A stretch of DNA of 64,000 nt, taken from assembly GCF_003634615.1 (NCBI RefSeq), contig NZ_RBKX01000001.1, forward strand, positions 868,001 through 932,000. The letters run 5' to 3'. The notes below the pieces were generated by a model, which searched no databases, had not been told where the DNA came from, and saw nothing but the letters and a program-made list of their open reading frames with translations. This document shows positions 16,516-25,513 of the stretch, one piece after another. Numbering within the stretch: position 1 is the first letter of the stretch; each line of letters starts with the position of its first letter. Made by a program: the position numbers and the translations under genes. Source of the stretch: Flavobacterium sp. 102 (GTDB lineage: Bacteria; Bacteroidota; Bacteroidia; Flavobacteriales; Flavobacteriaceae).

Positions 16516-18621
16516 TTATTTCAAAAATTGATACGCAATCAGCGCGGTTAAATAGGCAAAACCACTCATGAAAACCAATTGAATTATTGGCCATTTCCAA
16601 CTGTTGGTTTCTTTTTTTACAATGGCCAAAGTACTGATGCATTGCATCGCAAAAGCATAAAAAAGCAATAACGAAACACCTGTGGCAAAGTTGAAAACTT
16701 TTCTTCCATCGGGATGAACTTCAGCTTTCATACGGTTTTTGATAGTGGTTTCTTCATCGCCATGACTTCCAACGCTGTAAATGGTTGCCAAAGTTCCAAC
16801 AAAAACTTCACGAGCCGCAAACGAGCTTACCACAGCAATTCCGATTTTCCAGTCGTAACCCAAAGGTTCAATAATAGGTTCAATAGATTTTCCCATAATC
16901 CCGATATAAGAATTCTCGAGTTTATGCGAACTGATTTGGTCGTTTACATATTCTAAATCGTCTAGTCTATTCTCTAATTTAACTTTTTTAATCACCAAGC
17001 TTTCCGCATTGTCAAACCCTTTTTTTGGTCCGTGAGAACCCAAAAACCAAAGGATAACTGAAAGTGCTAAGATGATTTTTCCGGCGCCAAAAACAAAAGC
17101 TTTCGTTTTTTCAATTACGTTAATCGCCACGTTTTTAAACAGCGGTAATTTGTAACTTGGCATTTCAACCACGAAATACGATTTGGTTTTCAGTTTTAAA
17201 ATTTTGTTCAAAATATAAGCTGAAAAAATCGCCATTCCGAAACCTAAAAGATACAACAACATTAAGGTTGCGCCTTGTAAACTAAAAATGCCTAACAATC
17301 TTTTTTCGGGAATGATTAAGGCTATCAAAATCGCATAAACGGGTAAACGTGCCGAACAAGTAATAAATGGCGTAACCAAAATGGTTATCAATCGCTCTTT
17401 CCAATTTTCAATATTTCGCGCACTCATAATCGCCGGAATGGCACAAGCTGTTCCCGAAATTAAAGGCACAACACTTTTTCCGGACAAGCCGTAACGGCGC
17501 ATGATTTTGTCCATCAAAAAGACCACGCGACTCATATAGCCGCTTTCTTCCAGTACCGAAATAAAGAGGAATAGAAAAGCAATTTGCGGAATGAAAATAA
17601 CTATACCGCCAATTCCGGGAATAATGCCTTCGCTGATTAAATTAGTGAATTCGCCACTCGGAAGATTGGTTTTAGCATAATTGGCCAAATTGGCAAAAGT
17701 ACTATCAATAAATTCCATCGGAATGCTTGACCAATCAAAAATCGATTGGAAAATCAGCAATAAGATCCCAAAGAAAATAACGTATCCAAAGATTTTATGG
17801 GTTAATACTTTATCTAATTTGGAACGCAAATCAGAAGCGTTTTCGGTATCAATTTTCTGCCCGATTTTCAATGTATCATTGATAAATTGGTAACGCTTAA
17901 TCGTCTCTTTTTGTTGCAAGCGTTTTAAATCGGAATGTGATTTGGCAAAAGAACTTTGGATTTCTTTTCGTTCCAAATTCAAGAAATTAACGTCCTGAGT
18001 AATTACCAGCCAAAGTTTGTACAACAATTGATCAGGGAAAGCGATTCGAAGTTTATTAAAATAATCCACATCAATGCTCGAAGCATTCAAACAAGGTTCA
18101 GTCGATATATTTTTATAGTCAACGATAGTTTTTTTCAGCTCGTCAATACCAATGCTTTTTCGCGTGCTGACCAAAACGATTTTCGTTTTTAACTTTTCTT
18201 CCAAATAAGGAATGTCAAGCGTTATGCCTTTCGCCTTCATTCGATCAGTCATGTTGATGACTAAAATGGTTGGAATTTCAAGGTCTTTTATTTGGGTAAA
18301 AAGTAAAAGGTTTCTTTTCAGATTTTCAACATCGGTTACCACAACTGCAACATCCGGAAAAAGCTTGTCTTTTTTGTTGAGTAATAATTCGATAACCACA
18401 TTTTCATCAATGGAACTCGCATTCAAACTATACGTTCCCGGTAAATCAAGAATGTTGGCTTTGACATTATTGGGCAATTTGCAAAAACCGAGTTTTTTTT
18501 CAACGGTAATTCCGGGATAATTTCCAACCTGTTGGTTCAATCCTGTGAGTTGATTGAACACCGAAGTTTTCCCGGTATTCGGATTCCCAATAAGCGCTAC
18601 GTTGATGTTTTGAATGCTCAT
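16516..18621 (-). CDS. feoB: Ferrous iron transporter B
   Basis: 701 residues. The N-terminal G domain carries G1 (GNPNTGKTS), G3 (DLPGTYSL) and G4 (VINMTDRM), followed by a GDI-like helical part to about 260. The membrane domain has the two Gate motifs, with SGTACAIPAIMSAR and CSARLPVY as the Cys-containing metal-path segments. It takes up Fe2+ at the inner membrane with GTP hydrolysis. It lies 6 bp after feoA and 1 bp before the Cys-rich partner. No key motif is missing. Confidence 0.96.
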   Translation of the reverse strand: MSIQNINVALIGNPNTGKTSVFNQLTGLNQQVGNYPGITVEKKLGFCKLPNNVKANILDLPGTYSLNASSIDENVVIELLLNKKDKLFPDVAVVVTDVENLKRNLLLFTQIKDLEIPTILVINMTDRMKAKGITLDIPYLEEKLKTKIVLVSTRKSIGIDELKKTIVDYKNISTEPCLNASSIDVDYFNKLRIAFPDQLLYKLWLVITQDVNFLNLERKEIQSSFAKSHSDLKRLQQKETIKRYQFINDTLKIGQKIDTENASDLRSKLDKVLTHKIFGYVIFFGILLLIFQSIFDWSSIPMEFIDSTFANLANYAKTNLPSGEFTNLISEGIIPGIGGIVIFIPQIAFLFLFISVLEESGYMSRVVFLMDKIMRRYGLSGKSVVPLISGTACAIPAIMSARNIENWKERLITILVTPFITCSARLPVYAILIALIIPEKRLLGIFSLQGATLMLLYLLGFGMAIFSAYILNKILKLKTKSYFVVEMPSYKLPLFKNVAINVIEKTKAFVFGAGKIILALSVILWFLGSHGPKKGFDNAESLVIKKVKLENRLDDLEYVNDQISSHKLENSYIGIMGKSIEPIIEPLGYDWKIGIAVVSSFAAREVFVGTLATIYSVGSHGDEETTIKNRMKAEVHPDGRKVFNFATGVSLLLFYAFAMQCISTLAIVKKETNSWKWPIIQLVFMSGFAYLTALIAYQFLK

Positions 18622-18627
18622 TTTTGA

Positions 18628-18864
18628 TTAATTGTCACGGATTTCGACTTCAATCTCATGAGCCGTTTCTTTTCTTATGGCCAAATGAGAACCGTTGTTC
18701 ACGTTGATATAAATAGGATCGCCAAACGGTGCAATTTGAATAATCTCGATGTCATTATCCGGTAAACATCCCATTTCTAAAAGTTTTAGCGGGATTTTAT
18801 CCAAATCAACATAAGTGATAACTGCTTTGTCTCCAATTTTTAATAAATCAACGGTAGTTTTCAA
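18628..18864 (-). CDS. feoA: Ferrous iron transport protein A
   Basis: 78-residue SH3-fold FeoA: LLKIGDKAVITYVD, then LLEMGCLPDNDIEII, GDPIYINVNNGSHLAIRKETA and the final EVEI. The only usable start is TTG at 18862-18864: an in-frame TAA sits two codons upstream and the next Met is inside the conserved core. It is therefore a non-ATG start. It works with FeoB at the cytoplasmic face. A -7 element lies at 18891-18898. A weak palindrome with TTTAG (18867-18886) overlaps the expected transcription start and could be a second metal-regulator site. Confidence 0.93.
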   Translation of the reverse strand: MKTTVDLLKIGDKAVITYVDLDKIPLKLLEMGCLPDNDIEIIQIAPFGDPIYINVNNGSHLAIRKETAHEIEVEIRDN

Positions 18865-18890
18865 TGCTTATTTAGATTGAATTAAGATTG

Positions 18891-18898
18891 CAAAAGTA
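18891..18898 (-). promoter_or_regulatory. -7 promoter element of feoA-feoB unit
   Basis: The minus strand reads TACTTTTG, an exact TAnnTTTG match, 26 bases before the TTG start of feoA. Confidence 0.6.
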
Positions 18899-18938
18899 GG
18901 CATAAAAAAAGAATACTAGGTGATAATTGTCAGTTTAA

Positions 18939-19613
18939 CTAATTTTTATCGTCTTCCAATAACCAATTGATATCTTCAATTAATTTTTGAATGTCTTCTT
19001 TTTTGGTGCCGTCATAAAACCCACGAACACGTCTTTCGGCATCGACAAGGACAAAATTTTCGGTGTGAACCATATCGTATAGTTCATCGGGCTTGCCTAA
19101 TTTAACAGCCAAATATGATTTTCGCGCCATACTGTAGATTTCTTTTTTGTCTCCGGTAACCAAGTTCCATTTAGAATCAACAACACCATGTTTTATGGCA
19201 TATTTCTTCAAAACCGGAACACTGTCAATTTCAGGAGTTACACTGTGTGACAAGAGCATCACTTTTGGGTTATTCAAAAATGCTTTTTGAACATCAACCA
19301 TATTTTTACTCATCACAGGACAAATAGAACCACAAGTAGTGAAGAAAAAATCGGCGACATATATTTTGCCTTCGTAGTCTTTTGGAGTAATTATTTTACC
19401 ATTTTGATTGGTAAAAGAAAAGTCGGATATTTTATGGTATTTCTCTACAAATTGAACTGTGCTGTCAACCAATTCCGGATTTACATCGGCCGGATTGTAT
19501 ATAGGAAGTGTTTTACTTGGTTTTAAAACATTGTAAAAAAGCGAAACCGTTATGATAGAGAAGATGACAAAAGTGCCAATAAAGATTCGGTATTTTTTGA
19601 GAAAAGCAAGCAT
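18939..19613 (-). CDS. SCO1/SenC/PrrC family copper-binding protein
   Basis: 224 residues from the ATG at 19611-19613; an in-frame TTG 36 bases upstream would add a hydrophobic stretch but is less likely. An N-terminal membrane anchor (FIGTFVIFSIITVSLFY) is followed by a thioredoxin-fold domain with the metal/redox motif TTCGSICPVMS and the distal His in MVHTENFVLVD. SCO proteins deliver copper to cytochrome oxidase CuA or act in thiol-disulfide exchange. No oxidase genes are nearby. It is upstream of feoA on the same strand but has its own promoter element. Confidence 0.9.
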   Translation of the reverse strand: MLAFLKKYRIFIGTFVIFSIITVSLFYNVLKPSKTLPIYNPADVNPELVDSTVQFVEKYHKISDFSFTNQNGKIITPKDYEGKIYVADFFFTTCGSICPVMSKNMVDVQKAFLNNPKVMLLSHSVTPEIDSVPVLKKYAIKHGVVDSKWNLVTGDKKEIYSMARKSYLAVKLGKPDELYDMVHTENFVLVDAERRVRGFYDGTKKEDIQKLIEDINWLLEDDKN

Positions 19614-19626
19614 TATTTTTTTTTGA

Positions 19627-19634
19627 CAAAAATA
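19627..19634 (-). promoter_or_regulatory. -7 promoter element of SCO1-like gene
   Basis: The minus strand reads TATTTTTG, 13 bases before the ATG at 19613. This supports that ATG rather than the upstream TTG as start, since the TTG lies upstream of this element. Confidence 0.55.
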
Positions 19635-19719
19635 CAAAAGCAAAACCAACGATTGTCGTTTTTGAGACTAATCAACACTTATAATTTTGTTAAAAGTGCA
19701 TTTCTAAATTGAGAATCGA

Positions 19720-19727
19720 TAAATTTG
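19720..19727 (+). promoter_or_regulatory. -7 promoter element of first M13 peptidase
   Basis: TAAATTTG matches TAnnTTTG and ends 26 bases before the ATG of the peptidase. Confidence 0.55.
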
Positions 19728-19753
19728 TGTAAACTAACAAAATTTCAATCTTT

Positions 19754-21805
19754 ATGAAAAAGAAGACCATATCAAAAGCACTGCTTGCCACGGTATTATT
19801 GGCGGGTGTTTTGCAAATTAATGCACAGGAGAAAAAACCCGGAATCGACTTGTCTTTGATGGACAAATCGGTCAGACCAAATGATGATTTCTTCAATTTT
19901 GTTAATGGAACTTGGGTAAAAAATACTGAAATCCCGGCAGACAGAGTTCGTTGGGGTAGTTTTGATGAATTGCGTCAAAAAACAGATACCGATGCATTAG
20001 CCATTTTAGAAGAAGCTTCAAAAAATCCGGCATACAAATCAAATACCGATCAAGGGAAAGCCATCAATCTTTACAAATCGATTATGGATACCGTAGCTAG
20101 AAACAAAGCCGGAATTGCTCCGTTAAAACCTTATTTAGCCAAAATCAATGCCGTTAAAAACATAGCCGATCTGCAAAAGCTAATGGTTGAAATGGCACCT
20201 GAAGGCGGTATTGGATTCTTTGGCGTTGGTGTAGGAACCGATGCGAAAAACAGCAATAGAAATGTGGTGAATGTCGGTCCGGGTTCTTTAGGGCTGCCGG
20301 ACAGAGATTATTATGTTTCCGAAGAAGCAGATTCTAAAGAAAAAAGAGCCAAATATGTAGCACACGTAACCAGAATGCTTCAACTTATTGGTGACAAACC
20401 GGATGTTGCTAAGAAAAATGCTGAGAAAATATTGGCTTTAGAAACCGCCATGTCTAAACCAAGATTAGACCGAGTAGAAAGAAGAGACCGAAGAAAAACG
20501 TATAACCCAATGACGGTAACCGATTTGCAAAAATTAACACCTTCTATCAATTGGGATGGCTATGTTACCGGAATCGGTTTGCCAAAAGTGGATTCTGTAA
20601 TTGTGGCTCAACCAAGATACATGGAAGCTTTGCAAGGTATTTTTACCGAAAACAAAGTAGAAGATTGGAAAGCCTATATGCGTTGGACGTTGCTAAACGA
20701 TGCGGCAAGTAAACTATCAACCACGATTGAAAAAGCCAATTGGGATTTTTACAGCAAAACATTAAGTGGCGCGGTAAAACAAAGACCGCTGAATGAAAGA
20801 GCGCTTCAAGTAATTAACGGAGCAACTGGTGAAGCTTTAGGGAAATTATATGTAGAAAAAATGTTTCCGGCTGAAGCCAAAATCAAAGCCGAAAAAATGA
20901 TTAAAAATGTCATTAGAGCCTATGAAATCAGAATCAATAACTTGACTTGGATGTCACCAAAAACTAAATTAAGTGCTATCGAAAAGTTGAATAAAATGAC
21001 CATTAAAATTGGCTATCCGGACAAATGGAAAGACTATTCGGCATTGACAGTGAAAAGTGTGGCTGAAGGCGGAACTTATTTTGACAATGCGATGAGTATT
21101 TCCAATTGGAACTTCAAAAGAAATATTGATAAATTAGGCAAACCGGTTGATAAAACCGAATGGGGAATGTCACCACAAACGGTAAATGCTTATTTTAATC
21201 CGTCTAATAATGAGATTGTATTTCCGGCGGCTATTTTACAACCCCCATTTTATGATTATAAAGCAGATGAAGCAGTTAATTATGGCGGAATTGGAGCAGT
21301 TATTGGTCATGAAATTTCACACGGATTTGACGATTCAGGATCAAGATATAATGCTGATGGGAATTTAGTAAATTGGTGGACAGACGAAGATTTGAAACAA
21401 TTCACGGCTTTAGGGAATGCGTTGGCCGATCAGTATTCGGCTTTAGAACCGCTACCGGGAATCAAAGTGGACGGCAAATTTACTTTAGGGGAAAACATCG
21501 GAGATTTAGGCGGAATTAATGCAGCTTACGATGGTTTGCAATTGTATTTAAAAGAAAACGGCAATCCCGGATTGATTGACGGTTACACTCCGGAACAACG
21601 TTTGTTTATTTCATGGGCGACCATTTGGAGAAGCAAAATGCGTGACGAAGCCATTAAAAATCAAGTAAAAACCGATCCGCATTCACCGGGAATGTACCGA
21701 GCTTATGTGCCGTTGTTGAACTTGGAAACTTTCTACAAAGCGTTCGATATCAAACCGGGCGATGGCATGTATGTTGAACCGGATAAACGAGTAAAAATCT
21801 GGTAA
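19754..21805 (+). CDS. Secreted M13 (neprilysin/PepO-like) metallopeptidase
   Basis: 683 residues with a Sec signal peptide cut near residue 25 (VLQINAQ). The N-terminal all-alpha M13 domain is followed by the catalytic domain with zinc motif HEISH (His519, Glu520, His523), the third ligand Glu580 in GENIGDLGG, and the NAYFNPSNNEIVFPA substrate-binding stretch. It ends in KRVKIW, as in its paralogue at 51674-53689. It is expected to cleave short peptides in the periplasm or outside. It is a single gene with its own promoter element and a strong terminator. Confidence 0.95.
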   Translation: MKKKTISKALLATVLLAGVLQINAQEKKPGIDLSLMDKSVRPNDDFFNFVNGTWVKNTEIPADRVRWGSFDELRQKTDTDALAILEEASKNPAYKSNTDQGKAINLYKSIMDTVARNKAGIAPLKPYLAKINAVKNIADLQKLMVEMAPEGGIGFFGVGVGTDAKNSNRNVVNVGPGSLGLPDRDYYVSEEADSKEKRAKYVAHVTRMLQLIGDKPDVAKKNAEKILALETAMSKPRLDRVERRDRRKTYNPMTVTDLQKLTPSINWDGYVTGIGLPKVDSVIVAQPRYMEALQGIFTENKVEDWKAYMRWTLLNDAASKLSTTIEKANWDFYSKTLSGAVKQRPLNERALQVINGATGEALGKLYVEKMFPAEAKIKAEKMIKNVIRAYEIRINNLTWMSPKTKLSAIEKLNKMTIKIGYPDKWKDYSALTVKSVAEGGTYFDNAMSISNWNFKRNIDKLGKPVDKTEWGMSPQTVNAYFNPSNNEIVFPAAILQPPFYDYKADEAVNYGGIGAVIGHEISHGFDDSGSRYNADGNLVNWWTDEDLKQFTALGNALADQYSALEPLPGIKVDGKFTLGENIGDLGGINAAYDGLQLYLKENGNPGLIDGYTPEQRLFISWATIWRSKMRDEAIKNQVKTDPHSPGMYRAYVPLLNLETFYKAFDIKPGDGMYVEPDKRVKIW

Positions 21806-21814
21806 GAATAAATC

Positions 21815-21848
21815 AAAAACCTCAAGAATAGCTTGAGGTTTTTTTTAT
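21815..21848 (+). terminator. Intrinsic terminator after M13 peptidase
   Basis: A 12-bp stem (21815-21826 with 21832-21843; CCTCAAG/CTTGAGG core) with a 5-nt loop and a long T run. It may also serve the convergent SDR gene. Confidence 0.85.
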
Positions 21849-21867
21849 TTTAATATAGTGACATTAT

Positions 21868-22677
21868 TTAAATTGATAAGTTTTGATTTTGAAATTCGTA
21901 GCCTAAAATAACTTCAATTTTATCACTCAAAATAGTTTTCCCAACAGAAGGGTTACTTTCGTCAAATAAAGGCAATGGTAAATTAAGTCCCAATGCTTTT
22001 TTGGTATAATATTCTTTTCGTGTTGGATGAAAAGGACCAACGGCGTTAAAGGTTTCGCCAAAACAATTTTGCTCGATTATGTTTTCAATAATTCCAATGC
22101 AATCCACTTGATGAATCAAATTAATCGGCGCATCAGGATTTTTAAGGTTTTGCCTTCCGGCCAAAAGACGAATCGGATGTCGGTCTTTACCAATCAATCC
22201 GCCAAAACGAATGACTGTGGTTTTGAAGTTAGGATTACTTTGCAAAAGATTTTCAGCTTCCAATAATTGCTTCCCGCTTTCTGAATCGGGTTGTGGTTTT
22301 GTTTCTTCTGTAATAGTTGAATTGTCATCTGAATAAACCGAAGTTGAACTTACAAAAATCACTTTTTGTACACTATTTTTTTCTATAAATGGAATCAGAC
22401 GCTCCATTTTGGCCACAAAATTTTCTGCAGTATTGCCTCTTAATTTAGGCGGAATATCAATGATTAAGATTTCTGAATTGGATAGAAATGAATCAATTTT
22501 ACCGCTGATTTCGTTTTCGGATAACGCAATTTGGAAAGCGTCAATTCCGGTATTTTTCAATGTGGACATTTTTTCCAAAGAAGTCGTCGAACCTTTTACC
22601 GAAAATCCTTTTGATAATAAAGATTTTGCTAAAGGCAAACCCAACCAACCACAACCTAAAATACTAATTTTTTTCAT
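21868..22677 (-). CDS. SDR-type NAD(P)-binding epimerase-like protein (YeeZ-like)
   Basis: 269 residues. The Rossmann motif is GCGWLGLPLA at residues 8-17. VIFVSSTSVYSD and the FGGLIGKDRHP stretch are as in the atypical YeeZ/YbjT-type extended SDR group, with no complete YxxxK. The substrate is unknown. Its ATG shares one base with the stop of the M28 peptidase gene, so the two are cotranscribed. Likely an oxidoreductase or epimerase of small metabolites; nothing more specific is supported. Confidence 0.82.
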   Translation of the reverse strand: MKKISILGCGWLGLPLAKSLLSKGFSVKGSTTSLEKMSTLKNTGIDAFQIALSENEISGKIDSFLSNSEILIIDIPPKLRGNTAENFVAKMERLIPFIEKNSVQKVIFVSSTSVYSDDNSTITEETKPQPDSESGKQLLEAENLLQSNPNFKTTVIRFGGLIGKDRHPIRLLAGRQNLKNPDAPINLIHQVDCIGIIENIIEQNCFGETFNAVGPFHPTRKEYYTKKALGLNLPLPLFDESNPSVGKTILSDKIEVILGYEFQNQNLSI

Positions 22678-25064
22678 TATCGTAAACTATCAACGGCAAC
22701 GGTTAAACTATCTCTTTGAGTTGTTCTTCCAATCGGATAAGGTTTTGGATTGTCTTCTAAAACTGTTGAAGCTTTGACTTTTTGGCGAATAATTATAGCG
22801 TCATTTAAAACAAACGGTGTTGGCATCATCCAGTCTTTTCTTTTGGTAATCGTAAACAATGGATTGTTCATTAAATCAAACGAACTTTCCACCAAATTCA
22901 AATCCAGTTTTTGATTGGCTGCAATAGAAAATTCTAATTCTAATGGAAGATTATCAACTACATAATAACTTAGTAATTTCCCGCTGGATTTACTTGAAAT
23001 ATTGCTGCTAAAATCAATCGATTTTACGCCGTTGGCCTTAAAGTTATTGATGGTAATGTTATTGTTAGAGAAGATATCGTACCGATTTACTTTTCGGTTT
23101 GGCGTGATTTTGATTCGGTACAAACGTTGGTTGCCTTGTAAAGTATCACGCAGAAATTCAATAGTTGGTTTGGCGATGTTTTTGACTGGTGCTGTAGCCA
23201 TGAAAGTATATTGTGAACCGTATTTGCTATACAGTTTATTGGTGTTTAAAATTGCTCCACTTTTCGGATTTTCGCCTAAATAGCTTTTCGTCCATTCGTC
23301 TAAATTGACATCATAAGTAGCCCAATGCGCTTTGTTTTGATCAGCATCTAATATATAAACCAAGCTGTTTGGTTTGGCTTTACCATAAGTGTAGCCTGAA
23401 CCTTGATGCGCTTTGATAAATAATCCTATTGACAATAAAAAGAAGACCAATGACCAAATTCCTTTTCGTGGAAACGAACCAAAAACAGGTAACAATAAGC
23501 CAAAAGTTAAAACAGTCAAAATGGAACTGCCAAATAGGATTTTCAATCCCAAACCAATGGGGAACATTTGGATAAACGGCATAATAATAACAATGGTCGG
23601 AATCGCTAACAAACAATTGATTAACCAATTAGACTTTTGTGTCAACACAAAAATGCCCAACATCAAAGCACTCGAAAGCACCGGAATAATCAAAAATCCG
23701 GCTCCGGGTAATTGTAATGCGATGCCGATATTGATTAGTAACCAAATAAATAACGGTGCAATCATTTGGTTCATTTCCGGATTGCGTTTGCCGTTATTTT
23801 GGTAAAACAAAAAGCAAATCGCCAAAGTCAAACTTACAAAAGCGTAAATATAATCGTGACCGTTATAGGTAAATCCGTGAAGAATGTCTTGGTATTCGGG
23901 ATAAAAATTGAGTAATAATTTCCAACCAACATAAGTCAACAAACCGGCGGTAATTAAGGAAGCCAAGAGCGGAATAAAACCTTTGATGATTTCGTCCATG
24001 CGTAAAACGTGTTTGCCCATTCCGATAAATAGGAACAAGAATACTAAACCGAATCCGATAATGACCATCGGCAAAATCCAACCAAAAGGATAACTCAAGA
24101 AACCAAAAGGAACACTGAAATAAACTTTATCATCGGTAGCATTCAGGTTTTTCAAATCCGCATTCGCAAAATGGTTCAATAGCGGAAACAAATAAGTGCC
24201 TTGATGTGCCAAGGTTTTTGGGTCTAAATGTTCGAATTTGTCTTGGGAAGTATGATAGTCATAATGGCCATCAATAAAAGCAAAATTAAAGCCTTGAATT
24301 TTTCCTTCTTCTCTAAAAACCGTCAAATCAGTATCATTCGGCAACATTTTGTAAATGCTGTACATCAACGAATTAGAAACCGGATATTGTGCTTTTCCAT
24401 CGCTGAAAGCTTCGACCATTTTGGCATTCCCTTCATTGGTTTCCATTAACATATAACTGGGTCCGGAACTTCCTCTCGCTTCAAAATTTAAGACCAAACC
24501 AACTGCTGGAGCCCATTGATGTTGTGTTACGAAAAGCGCAGCACCATTCAATCCCAATTCTTCCGCATCACTAAAGAGAATGATAATGTCGTTTTTATGG
24601 GCTGTTTTATTGTGTAAAAAAGCACGAACACTTTCGATAATTGTTGCTACACCGGAAGCATCATCGCTCGCACCATGCGAAAATGAATGTGGCGCACTGT
24701 CGTAATGGGACAGTAATAATAGTGATTTGGAATTGGCAGTTCCTTTGATTTTGGCCAAAATATTTTTCGACTTCACCAAAGTGCCTTTTTCAGTCATCGT
24801 AAAACCTTCTTGAAGAGAAGTTTCTAAGCCTAAATTTTGCAATTCTTTTTGCAGATATTGCGCCACAACTTCATGGTTTTTAGAACCAACATAATGTGGT
24901 TTCAAGGTCATCGCTTTGACGGTTTGCAAAGCTCTTGTGGTAGAAAATTCGGAAAGTGGCGCTTCTGTTTTGTCGTAGTTTTGAGGCATCATAAAGTAAA
25001 ATACGCCCGTAATAACAGCTACTAAAAAAAGAAAGCTTAGCAATGATGGTTGGTTGTTTTTCAT
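22677..25064 (-). CDS. Membrane-anchored M28 family aminopeptidase
   Basis: 795 residues. An N-terminal membrane anchor (LLSFLFLVAVITGVFYFM) precedes the M28 zinc-peptidase domain (~45-310), with HYDSAPHSFSHGASDDASG (His and bridging Asp ligands), FSDAEELGLNG (catalytic Glu and Glu ligand) and the distal His in DGHYDYHTSQD. About nine membrane segments (~320-560) follow, then a C-terminal periplasmic beta-rich domain. The layout resembles the ER aminopeptidase/FXNA family. It is presumably for N-terminal trimming of peptides at the cell surface. Confidence 0.9.
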   Translation of the reverse strand: MKNNQPSLLSFLFLVAVITGVFYFMMPQNYDKTEAPLSEFSTTRALQTVKAMTLKPHYVGSKNHEVVAQYLQKELQNLGLETSLQEGFTMTEKGTLVKSKNILAKIKGTANSKSLLLLSHYDSAPHSFSHGASDDASGVATIIESVRAFLHNKTAHKNDIIILFSDAEELGLNGAALFVTQHQWAPAVGLVLNFEARGSSGPSYMLMETNEGNAKMVEAFSDGKAQYPVSNSLMYSIYKMLPNDTDLTVFREEGKIQGFNFAFIDGHYDYHTSQDKFEHLDPKTLAHQGTYLFPLLNHFANADLKNLNATDDKVYFSVPFGFLSYPFGWILPMVIIGFGLVFLFLFIGMGKHVLRMDEIIKGFIPLLASLITAGLLTYVGWKLLLNFYPEYQDILHGFTYNGHDYIYAFVSLTLAICFLFYQNNGKRNPEMNQMIAPLFIWLLINIGIALQLPGAGFLIIPVLSSALMLGIFVLTQKSNWLINCLLAIPTIVIIMPFIQMFPIGLGLKILFGSSILTVLTFGLLLPVFGSFPRKGIWSLVFFLLSIGLFIKAHQGSGYTYGKAKPNSLVYILDADQNKAHWATYDVNLDEWTKSYLGENPKSGAILNTNKLYSKYGSQYTFMATAPVKNIAKPTIEFLRDTLQGNQRLYRIKITPNRKVNRYDIFSNNNITINNFKANGVKSIDFSSNISSKSSGKLLSYYVVDNLPLELEFSIAANQKLDLNLVESSFDLMNNPLFTITKRKDWMMPTPFVLNDAIIIRQKVKASTVLEDNPKPYPIGRTTQRDSLTVAVDSLR

Positions 25065-25140
25065 TCTTGGCTAATTGTTTGTTCAGAACAAGAATTACAA
25101 ATTCAAGCGGTAATTTCTCATTTTGTACAGGGTAAATTTA

Positions 25141-25491
25141 CTAAATATCTTTTTTAACTAACACATAAAAATCATTGTCCAAAACCATATAACCTTGGTC
25201 ATAAACAAAATGGTAAGTGTTTCCGGTTTTTGTGCTCAAAATATTGGTCAGATAATCAAAGTCGAACCCTTTGGTAAGTAGTTTGGTTTTTGTTGTTTTC
25301 GTCTTGCCTTCCACATTCAGCTCCGAAAGGATACGATAATTTTTGCGCAACTTGTTGTTAATGTTTCGCATATAATTGGTGCTGTCCTTGTTGATTTTGT
25401 TGTTGTAAGCATTGCGACAGCCATCACTACAGAACTTTTTGTCCTCGCGACCGACAATCTTTTCGCCACATTCTAAACAGTTTTTATGCAT
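25141..25491 (-). CDS. Small zinc-ribbon protein (DUF2116-like), function unknown
   Basis: 116 residues. The N-terminus holds a zinc-ribbon pair, Cys5-x2-Cys8 and Cys21-x3-Cys25 (CLECGEKIVGREDKKFCSDGC), followed by a basic helical middle (NYMRNINNKLRKNYRIL) and a beta-rich C-terminus. Family members are conserved in Flavobacteriaceae with no known role; nucleic-acid binding is plausible from the ribbon and charge. It follows the GNAT-nitrilase gene by 22 bp on the same strand. Confidence 0.8.
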   Translation of the reverse strand: MHKNCLECGEKIVGREDKKFCSDGCRNAYNNKINKDSTNYMRNINNKLRKNYRILSELNVEGKTKTTKTKLLTKGFDFDYLTNILSTKTGNTYHFVYDQGYMVLDNDFYVLVKKDI

Positions 25492-25513
25492 ACGAATCCT
25501 TTTTAATGGAACA

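Noticed and set aside
19614..19649. Upstream TTG start of the SCO1-like gene
   Set aside because: It would lie before the probable -7 element (19627-19634), and the ATG at 19613 gives a normal anchor.
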